From: Knufia peltigerae | Taxonomy: Eukaryota > Ascomycota > Eurotiomycetes > Chaetothyriales > Trichomeriaceae | DNA length: 64,000 bases | Direction of reading: 5' to 3' | Assembly: GCA_030247855.1 (NCBI GenBank) | Contig: JAPDRN010000025.1 | Span: 248,001 to 312,000, forward strand | In this document: one piece after another, positions 19,964 to 29,275 of the stretch | Layout: each line of letters begins with the position of its first letter | How positions within the stretch are numbered: the stretch's first letter is position 1 | The notes under the pieces: model-generated | Database searches by the model: none | What the model was told of the DNA's origin: nothing | Seen by the model: the letters and a program-made list of their open reading frames with translations, nothing else | Made by a program: the position numbers and the translations under genes

Positions 19964-21715
19964 TCACAATGTCTTGACTCTCATCCACTCACCCGTACCA
20001 ACACCCAGATTCAATCCGTTACGTCCCCACCACTCTCGGACTTCACTTTCACCACCACCGCCGACAGCATCTTCCATCGCCTCCTCGATATCGCAGGTCT
20101 TGTATTCTACCCTCAAGCCCGTCTTTCGTGACACGTCTTTCCACCACTGCAGTACTCCTGCATGGCCATTTTTCGTCGCACCCACAAGAACCTGGTTGTC
20201 GAAAATCATCTTGCTTCCTTTGAAGCTATGCCAAAGCTCTAGAACACCAACATGTCCATGGGCCGACGCCAGACGAGCAACACCGTCCTCATGAGCGTAG
20301 GGTATGCCGCTGTTCTCCCACCATTCGATGCTGTTCGTGCGGCCGGCCTGGGCAGCAAGGAGAATGGATTTGCCCACTTTCAAAGGCATCTCACGGGTTG
20401 TGCCTGCAAGCTTGAGAGAATTGACACGCCACCACTCCAATACATCGACATGTCCCTTCGCAGATGCCGACTCCAAGGCCTTTTCTGTGTAGGTCAATTT
20501 CAGGCCAGACTCTAGCCACCAGTCCAGCACTTCGACAAATCCTGCTCTTGATGCACCGTCTAGAGCTTCCGGCCCATACTCCTTCTTGATAACGGCGGGG
20601 CAGTCCTTCCACCAATTCAGTATTGTAGGTGAGTTGTAGATCAAGGACGCCTTGTGTGGCAGAAGCGCCAGACCAAACGACGTCCAAAAAATATCCTTCT
20701 GATACAGGGCGAGGTAGGTCAAAAGTTCGGTCATGCTGAAGCGAAATATTAAGCGCGTAGCGATAGATGAGAGCGTCGTCGGCGGTTGCGAAGAGGTATT
20801 GTTGGTAAAATATGTCTTGATCTGAGAAACCGGCTGAGTGAGGATGGTGTACTCAAGCGAGGGAACTTTCTTGGACCCTGGATTCAGTACCAAAGCCTCC
20901 CACTCATGCGGCGTTGGGAGCTGCGTGTAAATGCCGAGCGCCGTTGCAAGTTCCCAATCCCCCACGTTCTCAAGTATCATGGTCCAAATCTCAGCGGGCA
21001 ACCGCGGTTTCGAGGTAGTATGGGTAGGTGACGGGTAGGGAATCATAGCGTTGGCTTTGGACATGGACCGGAGAATGGTTCGAACCTCAGATTCGATGGT
21101 CTCAATGATTTCTCCTGGGCCTTGCCAATCCCATACGATCGCGGGATCCTCATCTTCAACGGGACACACAGGCTCAATCCTGGGTTTTCTGTCATAATCC
21201 CATAATGCTGGCGGCATTACATGCACCCAATCCCATTTGGTTTGGAGTTTAGAGAATTGTTTCCTCCACATAGGGTGTTTATGTTGATCCACGCTCATCT
21301 CTGGGAGGAGAGCGACTCTTTTTGTCACATCCCAACATCGTAGCACGTTTAAGAGGAGGTCCGTGGCGAGACCACTCATCATGGCCGAAACTAAATGAGC
21401 GTCGAGGATCACGAACATGAGGTCGGCCCATCGTGCCAGTCTGTGAGCTTGCATCACGACTTCATTTCGAACCTCGATCGTTCGACCTTGCCGGCTGCGA
21501 ATGTTCTTGTTCTCGAACCATTGCAACTCGTCGAGGTTGATGCTGGACTTCATGTACTGCTGAAACTCGGCCTTGGAAAAATCGGCCACGACTCGTACAT
21601 TCAAGTCGGGGTTGTGGAGGAGGTAAGGTAGGAGTTCAGGACCGAGGGCGTAGGTCACGTAGACGAGAATATTGATCCGTCGACCCTTCATACGGGACCT
21701 TCGCTCGATAGCCAT
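19964..21715 (-). CDS. flavoprotein-domain, F-box-like and ankyrin-like repeat fusion protein
   Basis: A 583-residue intronless frame. Residues 14-200 resemble the flavoprotein (HFCD/DFP-type decarboxylase) fold: NILVYVTYALGPELLPYLL, a central ADLMFVILDAHLVSAMMSGLATDLLLNVL helix, then KRVALLPEMS and a PPALWDY turn. Residues 237-272 (PRLPAEIWTMILENVGDWEL) look like an F-box. From about 380 on, units of 30-45 residues with A...GxxxVLxWW resemble degenerate ankyrin repeats, with Trp-Trp at each repeat end. The flavoprotein part may bind FMN or have lost that ability; the catalytic His of true decarboxylases was not confirmed. A start at Met9 is also possible. The function is unknown; substrate recruitment to a ubiquitin ligase is a guess from the F-box. 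Confidence 0.75.
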   Translation of the reverse strand: MAIERRSRMKGRRINILVYVTYALGPELLPYLLHNPDLNVRVVADFSKAEFQQYMKSSINLDELQWFENKNIRSRQGRTIEVRNEVVMQAHRLARWADLMFVILDAHLVSAMMSGLATDLLLNVLRCWDVTKRVALLPEMSVDQHKHPMWRKQFSKLQTKWDWVHVMPPALWDYDRKPRIEPVCPVEDEDPAIVWDWQGPGEIIETIESEVRTILRSMSKANAMIPYPSPTHTTSKPRLPAEIWTMILENVGDWELATALGIYTQLPTPHEWEALVLNPGSKKVPSLEYTILTQPVSQIKTYFTNNTSSQPPTTLSSIATRLIFRFSMTELLTYLALYQKDIFWTSFGLALLPHKASLIYNSPTILNWWKDCPAVIKKEYGPEALDGASRAGFVEVLDWWLESGLKLTYTEKALESASAKGHVDVLEWWRVNSLKLAGTTREMPLKVGKSILLAAQAGRTNSIEWWENSGIPYAHEDGVARLASAHGHVGVLELWHSFKGSKMIFDNQVLVGATKNGHAGVLQWWKDVSRKTGLRVEYKTCDIEEAMEDAVGGGGESEVREWWGRNGLNLGVGTGEWMRVKTL

Positions 21716-22456
21716 GGTGTCGTAGATTCCGTCTTCTTGACTTGAGACTCTTCCTCAGTTCGGTGGAGGAGGTATGAAGTCAGGGCAGGAAAAGCGTCGA
21801 GAGGGAGACCGACATTTGTGGCGAAAATGAATTTGGACAAAGAATGGGATGGGGTGGCGGTGGGCTTATCTGATAGATGATACTGTAAATGCCACGGGTG
21901 GTGTGAGGAATTTAGTTAGGCTGTCTGGGTGGTACAGCCAGTAATTAGTTGTATCTCCAAGAGACTCTTGCTATTTGCGAGTATGAAGGTAGGTAGAGAT
22001 ATCGCATCACATTGCACTCTCATACCACCATTGAATTGTTCCAGCCGCAGGCGTTTTTGGATTTGCATCACGTTCTCATGTGGCATTTTGTGATTGCGCC
22101 AGTCACCGCTCCGGCTTCTTTTCCGATTCGTGACCTTCATTTGCCGTTATGTAACCGTGTAACCGTGTATCGTAATCGTTATAGCGGGGGGAAGACATAT
22201 GCAAATAGGCACACCTACATCCCTTGCCATACATTGTATAGGCCACTCAACAGGTCGTGCCTTTTAAGAGTTCGGCTCCAGTGTACTGGGCAGCAATGTT
22301 GATCTCGACCCTTGATCCCATTTGCGACACCAACTCCGGAGTCAATACCCATATCAAAACCCAAAGCATCCCCTTGTCCCCGGCAATACACAAATGTCTT
22401 GATCAAACCAGTCCATAATTCGGGGCCTAGCGACACGAATACCAGCTTGAAGAACC
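21716..22456. promoter_or_regulatory. divergent promoter region, flavoprotein/ankyrin gene and sirtuin
   Basis: The two genes diverge from this 741-nt stretch. No coding frame with motifs was seen, and no clear TATA box. Confidence 0.45.
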
Positions 22457-23455
22457 ATGAGCGCCAAAAAAATGCCTTCGACCGACGTGGCATCCTTCGT
22501 CAAACATCTGCAGTCCTCCAAACGCATCGTTGCCCTTTTGGGAGCCGGCCTGTCTGCATCCAGCGGTCTGCCGACTTTCCGCGGAGCAGGAGGGCTATGG
22601 AGGACCTACGACGCCACCGTGCTCGCCACCCCCGAGGCCTTCGAGTCGGACCCGGGACTATCCTGGCAGTTTTACAGCTACAGACGACACATGGCGCTCA
22701 ACGCGAAGCCCAACCGTGCCCACCTGGCGCTGGCGGAGCTCGCTCGACGCAACCCGGACTTCATCACCCTCAGCCAGAACGTCGACGGTCTGAGTCCTCG
22801 CGCTGGCCACCCGGCCTCCCAGCTGAAACTTTTGCACGGCAACCTCTTCGACGTCAAGTGCTGGGACGAAGATGGGTGTGGGTATTACCGGAAGAACGAC
22901 TTCACCGACCCCATCGCTCCCGCCCTGGCTCTTCCCGACAAAACCGAAGGGTTAGAGCCTGACTCGAAGCTGAGAGACGCCGTACAACAGAAAAAGAACT
23001 CTTCTCTTCTGCGGGGAGGAGCCGCCGACATCTCAGACATCAACATCGAAATCCCTAGCCTGAAAAAGGATGACTTGCCCCAGTGTCCGCAATGCCAAAA
23101 GAACCTGCTGAGACCAGCGGTTGTTTGGTTCGGTGAGTCCTTACCCGCGGACGTCATGAGTGACGTGAGTGAGTGGTTCATGAACCCCGAGGCCATCGAC
23201 CTGATCATGGTCATTGGCACGAGTTCCAAGGTGTACCCGGCCGCGGGCTACACCGACATGGCACGTAAAAGGGGCGCCCGCGTCGCCGTCATCAACATGG
23301 ACCGAGGGGATGCGAGACAACTGACGGATCGAGACTGGTTCTTTGAAGGTGATGCGGCAGTCATCGTGCCAGAGATCCTAAAAAGTGTGATTGGCGAGGT
23401 AGGCGACTTCGACAACGGCGACAACAACAACGTGAGGCAAGGCCCTGCACAATGA
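22457..23455 (+). CDS. NAD-dependent protein deacylase, SIRT5-like sirtuin
   Basis: The 332-residue intronless product has the sirtuin NAD-binding motif GAGLSASSGLPTFRG (residues 29-43), QNVDGL (108-112 region) and the catalytic His127 in LHGNLF. A zinc module uses Cys135, Cys141, Cys210 and Cys213, followed by LLRPAVVWFGE and the GTSSKVYPAA loop. The segment QFYSYRR carries Tyr73 and Arg76 in the Y-x-x-R arrangement that class III sirtuins use to bind succinyl or malonyl lysine. The protein is therefore more likely a desuccinylase/demalonylase than a histone deacetylase. The first Cys pair is spaced C-x5-C instead of C-x2-C. The loop between the pairs holds a charged insert (about 160-205). 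No obvious mitochondrial presequence precedes the fold. Confidence 0.9.
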   Translation: MSAKKMPSTDVASFVKHLQSSKRIVALLGAGLSASSGLPTFRGAGGLWRTYDATVLATPEAFESDPGLSWQFYSYRRHMALNAKPNRAHLALAELARRNPDFITLSQNVDGLSPRAGHPASQLKLLHGNLFDVKCWDEDGCGYYRKNDFTDPIAPALALPDKTEGLEPDSKLRDAVQQKKNSSLLRGGAADISDINIEIPSLKKDDLPQCPQCQKNLLRPAVVWFGESLPADVMSDVSEWFMNPEAIDLIMVIGTSSKVYPAAGYTDMARKRGARVAVINMDRGDARQLTDRDWFFEGDAAVIVPEILKSVIGEVGDFDNGDNNNVRQGPAQ

Positions 23456-24235
23456 TAATACATCAGGCGGTGTAAGGAAAGAAACTGATTTCATAGGCTC
23501 TGCTCTCGGGGAAATGCTGCAGCCTTTCCCCGACTCTCTCCACGTCACACACTATATGCGTGACTTGGTGCTCGTGCAGTTGTGCTAACCATGCTGGACG
23601 GAAGTGCATTTCAGCCAGCCAGCCAGCCAGCCACCACCTTGGAGTTTCTCAGAGAGGTGAAAGTCCCCCTAGAGGGAGAAGATGACTGCAAAAAGACAAA
23701 CAATCCCACAGGCATGCATGAAGAATTCCAAGCGGTGAACGGGGCACAAGGAAGGCGAACCAGGAGCGGTCTTGGTTTTGGTCACTCTTCAGGCCCCCAG
23801 CGTATCAACCAAACTTCTTTGATGAATATCGAGGTTTCAAATTGCAGCAGTATACCATTTAATGGTCTGTCAGTGAGAGTTGCTAAGACCATTATACTGA
23901 TCACAGTTCAAACTCAGTTAGTGTAGCAGTACCAGAACTTCTTGTATTGACAGCTCTAAATTTTCATTCGAGTAGTATGTGTGTGACGATCTCCCTCGAG
24001 GAGGGCGTTTTGGTAAGAGCACATACTTATGTACTCCATAGACACCCATCATTCAAGCCCGAGAGAAGGCCTGACTGCAAAGGAACAATCAAATCAAGTA
24101 AACCGAAAGAAAATCCACCTAACCCCTCATAGCTTCGTAAAGACTGGTCTGTAAGTGTTGAGCAATCGGCAAGTATTTCAACATATGGCACCGTTGCCTG
24201 CACGGTAATGTCGTGAAACCTTGCGGCTGCTACAA
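23456..24235. other. intergenic between convergent sirtuin and KAR5 genes
   Basis: No coding sequence was supported. A (CAGC)n-like run (CAGCCAGCCAGCCAGCC) lies near 23612-23630. Short frames on the plus strand lack motifs. Confidence 0.55.
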
Positions 24236-26310
24236 TCAGGCAACGGTGACAGCTCGACGAAAGCGATCCACCGTTCCAAAATGCAAGTGCTTGCCACCAC
24301 GTAGACGATATGCAACAGACAGCCGCTCGAAGTCTTCGTCACAACGCGATAGCTTTGGTGAAGAGCGTTTCTGTGAATACCGGGCTTTTATATGGCAGGA
24401 TGCGATAATGGCACAGCAACATAAGACCAAGATGATTCCAAAAGTCGTAAAAAGAAGAGTCGAGTGCTGGCCGGCAAACCCGAAAGCCAAATCTGTTGCA
24501 TCTTGAGAACGGACGCTTAGTCTCTGAAGCCAAGTCGAGATTGTTCTCCCGTGCTGCACGAAGAGGGACATCAGGCTTTCAAGAAAGACTAGATAGCGTT
24601 AGCGTGTCTTCGAAGTCGGGTATCTCACATGCATACCGTAAGCAGCCATCACAGTAAAAGAATATTTCCGTGGCTTCCAAATCAAGAATATGATAGCCGG
24701 CATAGAAAACACAGCAAGGAGGCGAAGATGAAGCTGTTGCATCATTTGTGTGGGGACGGCGATAAAGGCAAAGAGTGCGCTTAGGGCAGAGGAGGCCTCT
24801 TCGACGCGATTGAGTGCTTCATTGACCTTGTCAAGCCTGGAAGACACTCGCGTGGCCACGGCATCTGCAGTATGAAGCTGAGACGCAAGCAAGGATGAAG
24901 TGTCGTAAATCTCCTGAACCCCGGCGGCGTTCGTTCTCTGCGATTCTGTAAGCTTGTCGCTCACCCGTAGATGTTCTTCGGCGCGTGTGAGCTGTTCAAT
25001 TTGTGAAGACGAGATTATATCGAGATCAGTTCTGACTTGCTGAAGGAGACCATTGATGACCTGTATTCTCCGTTAGCATCTCTAGAAGATCAAGGCATGG
25101 AATTCTCATACCTGGACAGTTTCCTTGCTTAGCAGTTTGTTGAGGGTTGCTGTCGTGGCTAGAGCTATATCTTGAACATTGTGCATTTCCTCGGCATGCA
25201 TAGCCGCGATTTCAGCATTGTTTCTTCCTGCAGCACTCATGACTTCGGCAACCAAGTCTCGAAGGATTGTGAAGTCAGATAGCACATAACCCAAGGTCTT
25301 AGAAAAGTGAGTCTCCAAACCGACGAAATTGCAGATTACTTCAACTGACCTCATGTGTTTGGTCAATATCCGAACTTGTCTCCGCCATGTATTGACGCAA
25401 TTGTTGCGAAATACCGTCAAGGTCCTCCTTTGCAGTACCCATGACGTGCTCGAAAGTCCTCGCATGCATCTCGTGTTGCATCTTAAGATCAGCATAGTTC
25501 TTCTGTTGGACGTTCGTCAACTTTTGAGCCTCTTGTTCCTGTTGTTTGAGGAAGCCAAGCCATTGAGACCGAGTTGATTCCAGTACTTCGCGAAAGTCTG
25601 GAAGAAGCTCAGCAAGCTTCTGGTATGAGAACAGTGCGTCAAGACGTGTAGCCTCCAGAGTGGAAGCCTGGCACAAGATGTTGGCATCTTGTCGACTGTT
25701 GCTGTAGCTTGTCCAATAGTAATGCTCAAGCATAAGGCCTTCGAGGCATGATGTTAAAGACTTAGCGTTAACAACATCGATCTCGCCTTGTAATCTTCGC
25801 GGGATGTCGAGGACTGGTCTGCAAGCCGGCGGTATCGTAGCCCGACCCTCACCGGTCTCGCACACAGCGACTCTCACAGCATACGCAGATTTGCTTCGTT
25901 CGAGGAGCTCATGGTTGACCGGCTTGTGGTTCGAAGCCTTTTCTGATGCTTTGCAAGTGATAAGAAGCTGGGCTGCAGCAGTCTGCTGACAAGTCGACTG
26001 TGTGGCAAGATTGTCAATGACGTGCATGGCTTTTTCAAAGACCGGATCCTGATCCAAATCTCTGAAAGCAAGTAAGTCGGTCAGGTCCGGCTGAAGATCA
26101 CTCCGTTCTTTTCGCAGGGCAGTCCATGTCAGATCGGCTAGGACGGTAAGAAGATGGCTTTCAACGTATTGTGGCTTGCTTACCACCAAGAAAAGTCTTT
26201 GCTTGACAGGCTTGAGAGAATATCAAGCACACCAGGAAGATGAGTTGAGTTGACCGTAAGCCTTGAAGGCCTCGAGTGAAAGACATGTTGTGGATTGAGC
26301 AGTTGAACAT
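24236..26310 (-). CDS. kar5: nuclear fusion (karyogamy) protein KAR5/Tht1-like
   Basis: Five exons on the minus strand (26184-26310, 25350-26107, 25112-25297, 24637-25060, 24236-24588) encode 615 residues. Phases agree at every junction. Exon 1 gives a signal peptide (RSTQLIFLVCLIFSQACQA). The luminal part has the spaced Cys pattern of the family (STCQQTAAAQLLITC, AVRVAVCE, IPPAC, SCLEGL) and the WTSYS motif after the fourth Cys. Coiled-coil helices follow, then two hydrophobic stretches (near LLAVFSMPAIIFLIW and STLLFTTFGIILVLCCCAIIASC). This matches KAR5/Tht1/Brambleberry, ER and nuclear-envelope proteins needed to fuse nuclei after mating. The donor of intron 2 is GTCAGT, a less common form. 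The last intron (48 nt) has a GCTAAC branch site and keeps the second hydrophobic region in frame. Confidence 0.82.
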
Positions 26311-26996
26311 TTCGAAATGATAGAACGAGAAGACTGAGTGCGAGGAGAATTGCTATAGGTTGTCGAGAAAGACCATGGAGGGTAAGTAGTCAGGGGAGGA
26401 AGAGAAAGGAATATTAAAGGGGGATGTTTTGGTTTGTGAGATCGAAGAATGAGTAAGTCAACGAGAGCGAAGCAAAATCGTTTTTATACCAGCCTCATCA
26501 AGTGATCACCGCGTTGAGGAAAAAGCAGGATGATTCAGGGGAACGTCCCAAACCGAGCTCACCTTGAAGCTTCACCAGAGCAGATAGAGAGTGTGCATTT
26601 CAGCAGAAGCAAGCTTTGGAAAGGTAACGGTGCTTCTGCAATTATCGAGTTGCTAAAGTTGACATGGACAAAGTGAAGTGAAGGAACAAGTCAGATAGTA
26701 AACAGAGGCACTCGAAAGGGAAGCCGAAGTTTTCCCGATCAATTAATCACGTGAATCTGGTTGAACTAAGCCTCTTTAGTCTAGCGTCATCTCTGTAGCT
26801 GTCGATCTTCGTCTCTGGAAATTCTGTCTGCGATTGACGCTGAAAGTAGCATTGATGAGCTTGGAACTTACCTAGACGTTTCCTCGAGGGATTTCAAAGA
26901 ATCAGAACAGGTCTCTTACAGAAACCCAACATTATGAGGTGATTTCCGTCATCTGAAACCTCAATACCCCTCAGGCGAACCTCGATCGCTTCCAAC
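26311..26996. promoter_or_regulatory. divergent promoter region, KAR5 and mitochondrial L6
   Basis: This 686-nt stretch lies between diverging starts. It is purine-rich on the plus strand near 26340-26470, with no coding frame of note. Confidence 0.45.
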
Positions 26997-27871
26997 ATGC
27001 CTTGTACGAGCCTACACTCTCCTCTCCGACAGCTAGTTCGCGATGCCGGACGGGCTCGAGAAATTCCCTCTTTCCTCCTCCCGGCTGCCTCACAGCGGTG
27101 GCTCTCTCGACAAAATGCGACACTCGCGGCTTCAGCCAGACAGTCACGGATTGGTCGAACTCCCATTACCGTCCCGCCCGAAGTCACGTTGAGATTCTAT
27201 GATTTGCCTCGAGGAAACACCAGGAGCAGGAAGCCAGATACACCGGCTACAGCGCTTGAGGTCACTGGGCCTTTAGGTACGGGCAATGCAGAAACAAGGG
27301 AAACCGTGGCTGATGCAGAAAACTAGGACAATTGACGGTCCCGCTCCCACCATACCTCAAGACCGAGCACGATGAAGTTTCGAAGAAGATGAACGTCAAT
27401 GTCGCTGACGCCGCAGAAGCACACCAGCGGGCCATGTGGGGTGGGTTTTTGCTGCTGTACTATGTAAAGGGACTCGAAGCTGACACGATGCAAACAGGGA
27501 CGATGCGCGCCCTGATACAAAACACCATCTCCGGCGTGTCTGAAGGGCACCTCTGTATTCTCCGATTAGTTGGAGTTGGATATCGTGCCACTATCGAAGA
27601 TACGGCACTCACAAAGACACCAGAATACCCGGGTCAGAAATTTGTGAATTTGAAGCTGGGTTATGCACACCCTGTCGAGATGCCAGTGCCCATGGGGGTC
27701 AAGGCGAGTGTACCGCAGCCGACAAGAATACTGCTGGAAGGTTGTGACAAGCAGGCCGTGAAGCAATTTGCAGCTGAGATCCGTCAGTGGCGCAAGCCAG
27801 AGCCATACAAGGGCAAAGGCATATTTGTCAACGATGAAACAATACGGCTCAAGGCGAAGAAGATCAAATAA
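26997..27871 (+). CDS. mrpl6: mitochondrial large-subunit ribosomal protein L6 (uL6m)
   Basis: Two exons (26997-27276 and 27327-27871) encode 274 residues. Residues 1-45 are rich in Arg, Ser and Ala and poor in acidic residues, as in a mitochondrial targeting peptide. SRIGRTPITVPPEV marks the start of the L6 fold. Splicing the 50-nt intron joins the first domain to TVPLPPYLK and rebuilds the VTGPLGQLTVPLP stretch expected of L6. The second domain has GVGYRATIE, GYAHPVEMPVP and a final EPYKGKGIFVNDETIRLKAKKIK, the classic L6 ending that contacts 23S-type rRNA. It converges on HAL2 with about 156 nt between stops. Confidence 0.93.
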
Positions 27872-28027
27872 ACTAGTCGGACCGAGTGGAGGGAGGAGGC
27901 TCACAGTGCCAGCCCGGAACTCTATGTATCATTGTATCAATCTATACGCCTTAGCACTTTCACAGTGGCCCAGGTCTTCGAAATCCGTCCTCATTCTGTC
28001 CCATCAATCGTAGTCATGTCGACTTGC

Positions 28028-29275
28028 TCATTTTGCGGCCAGGACTTCTTGCACTGCCTTGAGCACTTCGGCATGTACGTTCGCTGGCGTTGCAATGACA
28101 CCCTTGTTCTCCGTCAGTGTTCTGCCCAGGCTGAAATTCAACCTCTTGCCTGTCACGTCTGTGACCTGACCGCCGGCCTCTCGTACAATCAGGTCTCCTG
28201 CAGCATGATCCCAGATCTTTTCAATGTAGTCCTTTCGCACTGGCAGCCGCAGGTACAAATCTCCGGCGCCGCGAGCGACGGAACCGTACTTGGCCTGGCT
28301 GTCCATCTGGACCGGCTTGCCCGTGATGCCGAGTTTCTCCGCAATCAGCGCATTGTCACCTTTGGAACTGTGGCCTGGCTCGACGCTTTCACACATGACA
28401 GCCTCGCTGACTTTTGATATCTTGCTGACGTGGATGGGCTGGCCTTTGGCGACAGGACCTTTGGTCAAGGGCTGTGAGGTCGCGCCTTCACCCTGCACGG
28501 CTGAGAACAGCACGCCTTTCCCTTCGGCATCCGTGGCGGCTGAGCCCATGTCCTCGGTCAAGGGCGCCGAATCGTCCACAGGGAGGTTCGGGCAGCCCAA
28601 GACACCGACTTTGACGTCACCGTCGACCATGAGAGCAAGGCAGACGGCGTATTGTCCACCGCGGAGGAAACCTTTGGTGCCGTCGATAGGATCCAGTGCC
28701 CAGATACGACCCTTGTTACCGCCGGCACTGTTGCCCATGTCGATGGCGTCGAGCATTTGAGCTTCGCTCTTGATGGGTCCACCTAGGAGGGCATCGCTCT
28801 CGGCGTCAGATAGTTTGACATCCTTGACCAGGTTCCAGATTTTGGATGCAAGGTCCTTTTGGTCACGCAGTGACGAGGCCTCCTCCTCTCCAACAACCTC
28901 GTCGGACGGGAAGTTATGCTTGATCGCGGCAATTATCAGAGCCTGAGCACCAAAGTCGCCGATGGTGACGGGGGACTTGTCGTCTTTGGATACTGTCCCC
29001 TTGGCTTTCTCGTGGAAGACAGCTTTGGTCAAGATGGCGGCACGGGCCACGGCCAATTGGGCGATTTTAAGCTCTTTCTCGTAGGCCATCGTTTGATATA
29101 GCCGAGCTGTGCGTGGTGATGTGAATATGCTTCTGCCAGATAGGTTTACCTGAGAGGCCAAAGTGGTTAGACGGGAAAGGGTGGATGATGTGTGGTGGGG
29201 TGCCAGGGCGAAAGCAAACAGCAATGCTGCAATCGTGCAAAGGAAAATCAGAGGCCTGCCACAAGCAATTCTCAT
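28028..29275 (-). CDS. met22: 3'(2'),5'-bisphosphate nucleotidase (HAL2/MET22), with possible alternative start at 29089
   Basis: The frame encodes 415 residues from the ATG at 29275, or 353 from the ATG at 29089. The enzyme hydrolyses 3'-phosphoadenosine 5'-phosphate to AMP in sulfate assimilation and is the lithium- and sodium-sensitive target in yeast. Visible motifs are the DKSPVTIGD substrate/metal segment, GEEEAS, the metal-binding WALDPIDGTKGFLRGGQYAV (from residue 192) and the C-terminal WDHAAGDLIVREAGGQVTD. The shorter form matches the usual 350-360 residue length and starts MAYEKELKIAQLAV like other members. The extra 62 residues contain a hydrophobic run (PLIFLCTIAALLFAFAL) resembling a signal anchor, so a membrane or organelle isoform is possible. 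Confidence 0.92.
   Translation of the reverse strand: MRIACGRPLIFLCTIAALLFAFALAPHHTSSTLSRLTTLASQVNLSGRSIFTSPRTARLYQTMAYEKELKIAQLAVARAAILTKAVFHEKAKGTVSKDDKSPVTIGDFGAQALIIAAIKHNFPSDEVVGEEEASSLRDQKDLASKIWNLVKDVKLSDAESDALLGGPIKSEAQMLDAIDMGNSAGGNKGRIWALDPIDGTKGFLRGGQYAVCLALMVDGDVKVGVLGCPNLPVDDSAPLTEDMGSAATDAEGKGVLFSAVQGEGATSQPLTKGPVAKGQPIHVSKISKVSEAVMCESVEPGHSSKGDNALIAEKLGITGKPVQMDSQAKYGSVARGAGDLYLRLPVRKDYIEKIWDHAAGDLIVREAGGQVTDVTGKRLNFSLGRTLTENKGVIATPANVHAEVLKAVQEVLAAK

Noticed and set aside
19845..20294. 149-codon plus-strand frame
   Set aside because: It mostly overlaps the antisense end of the flavoprotein/ankyrin gene and has low-complexity Ser/Pro composition.
22312..22962. 216-codon plus-strand frame
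   Set aside because: It overlaps the sirtuin in another frame and shows only Arg/Pro-rich sequence from GC-rich coding DNA.
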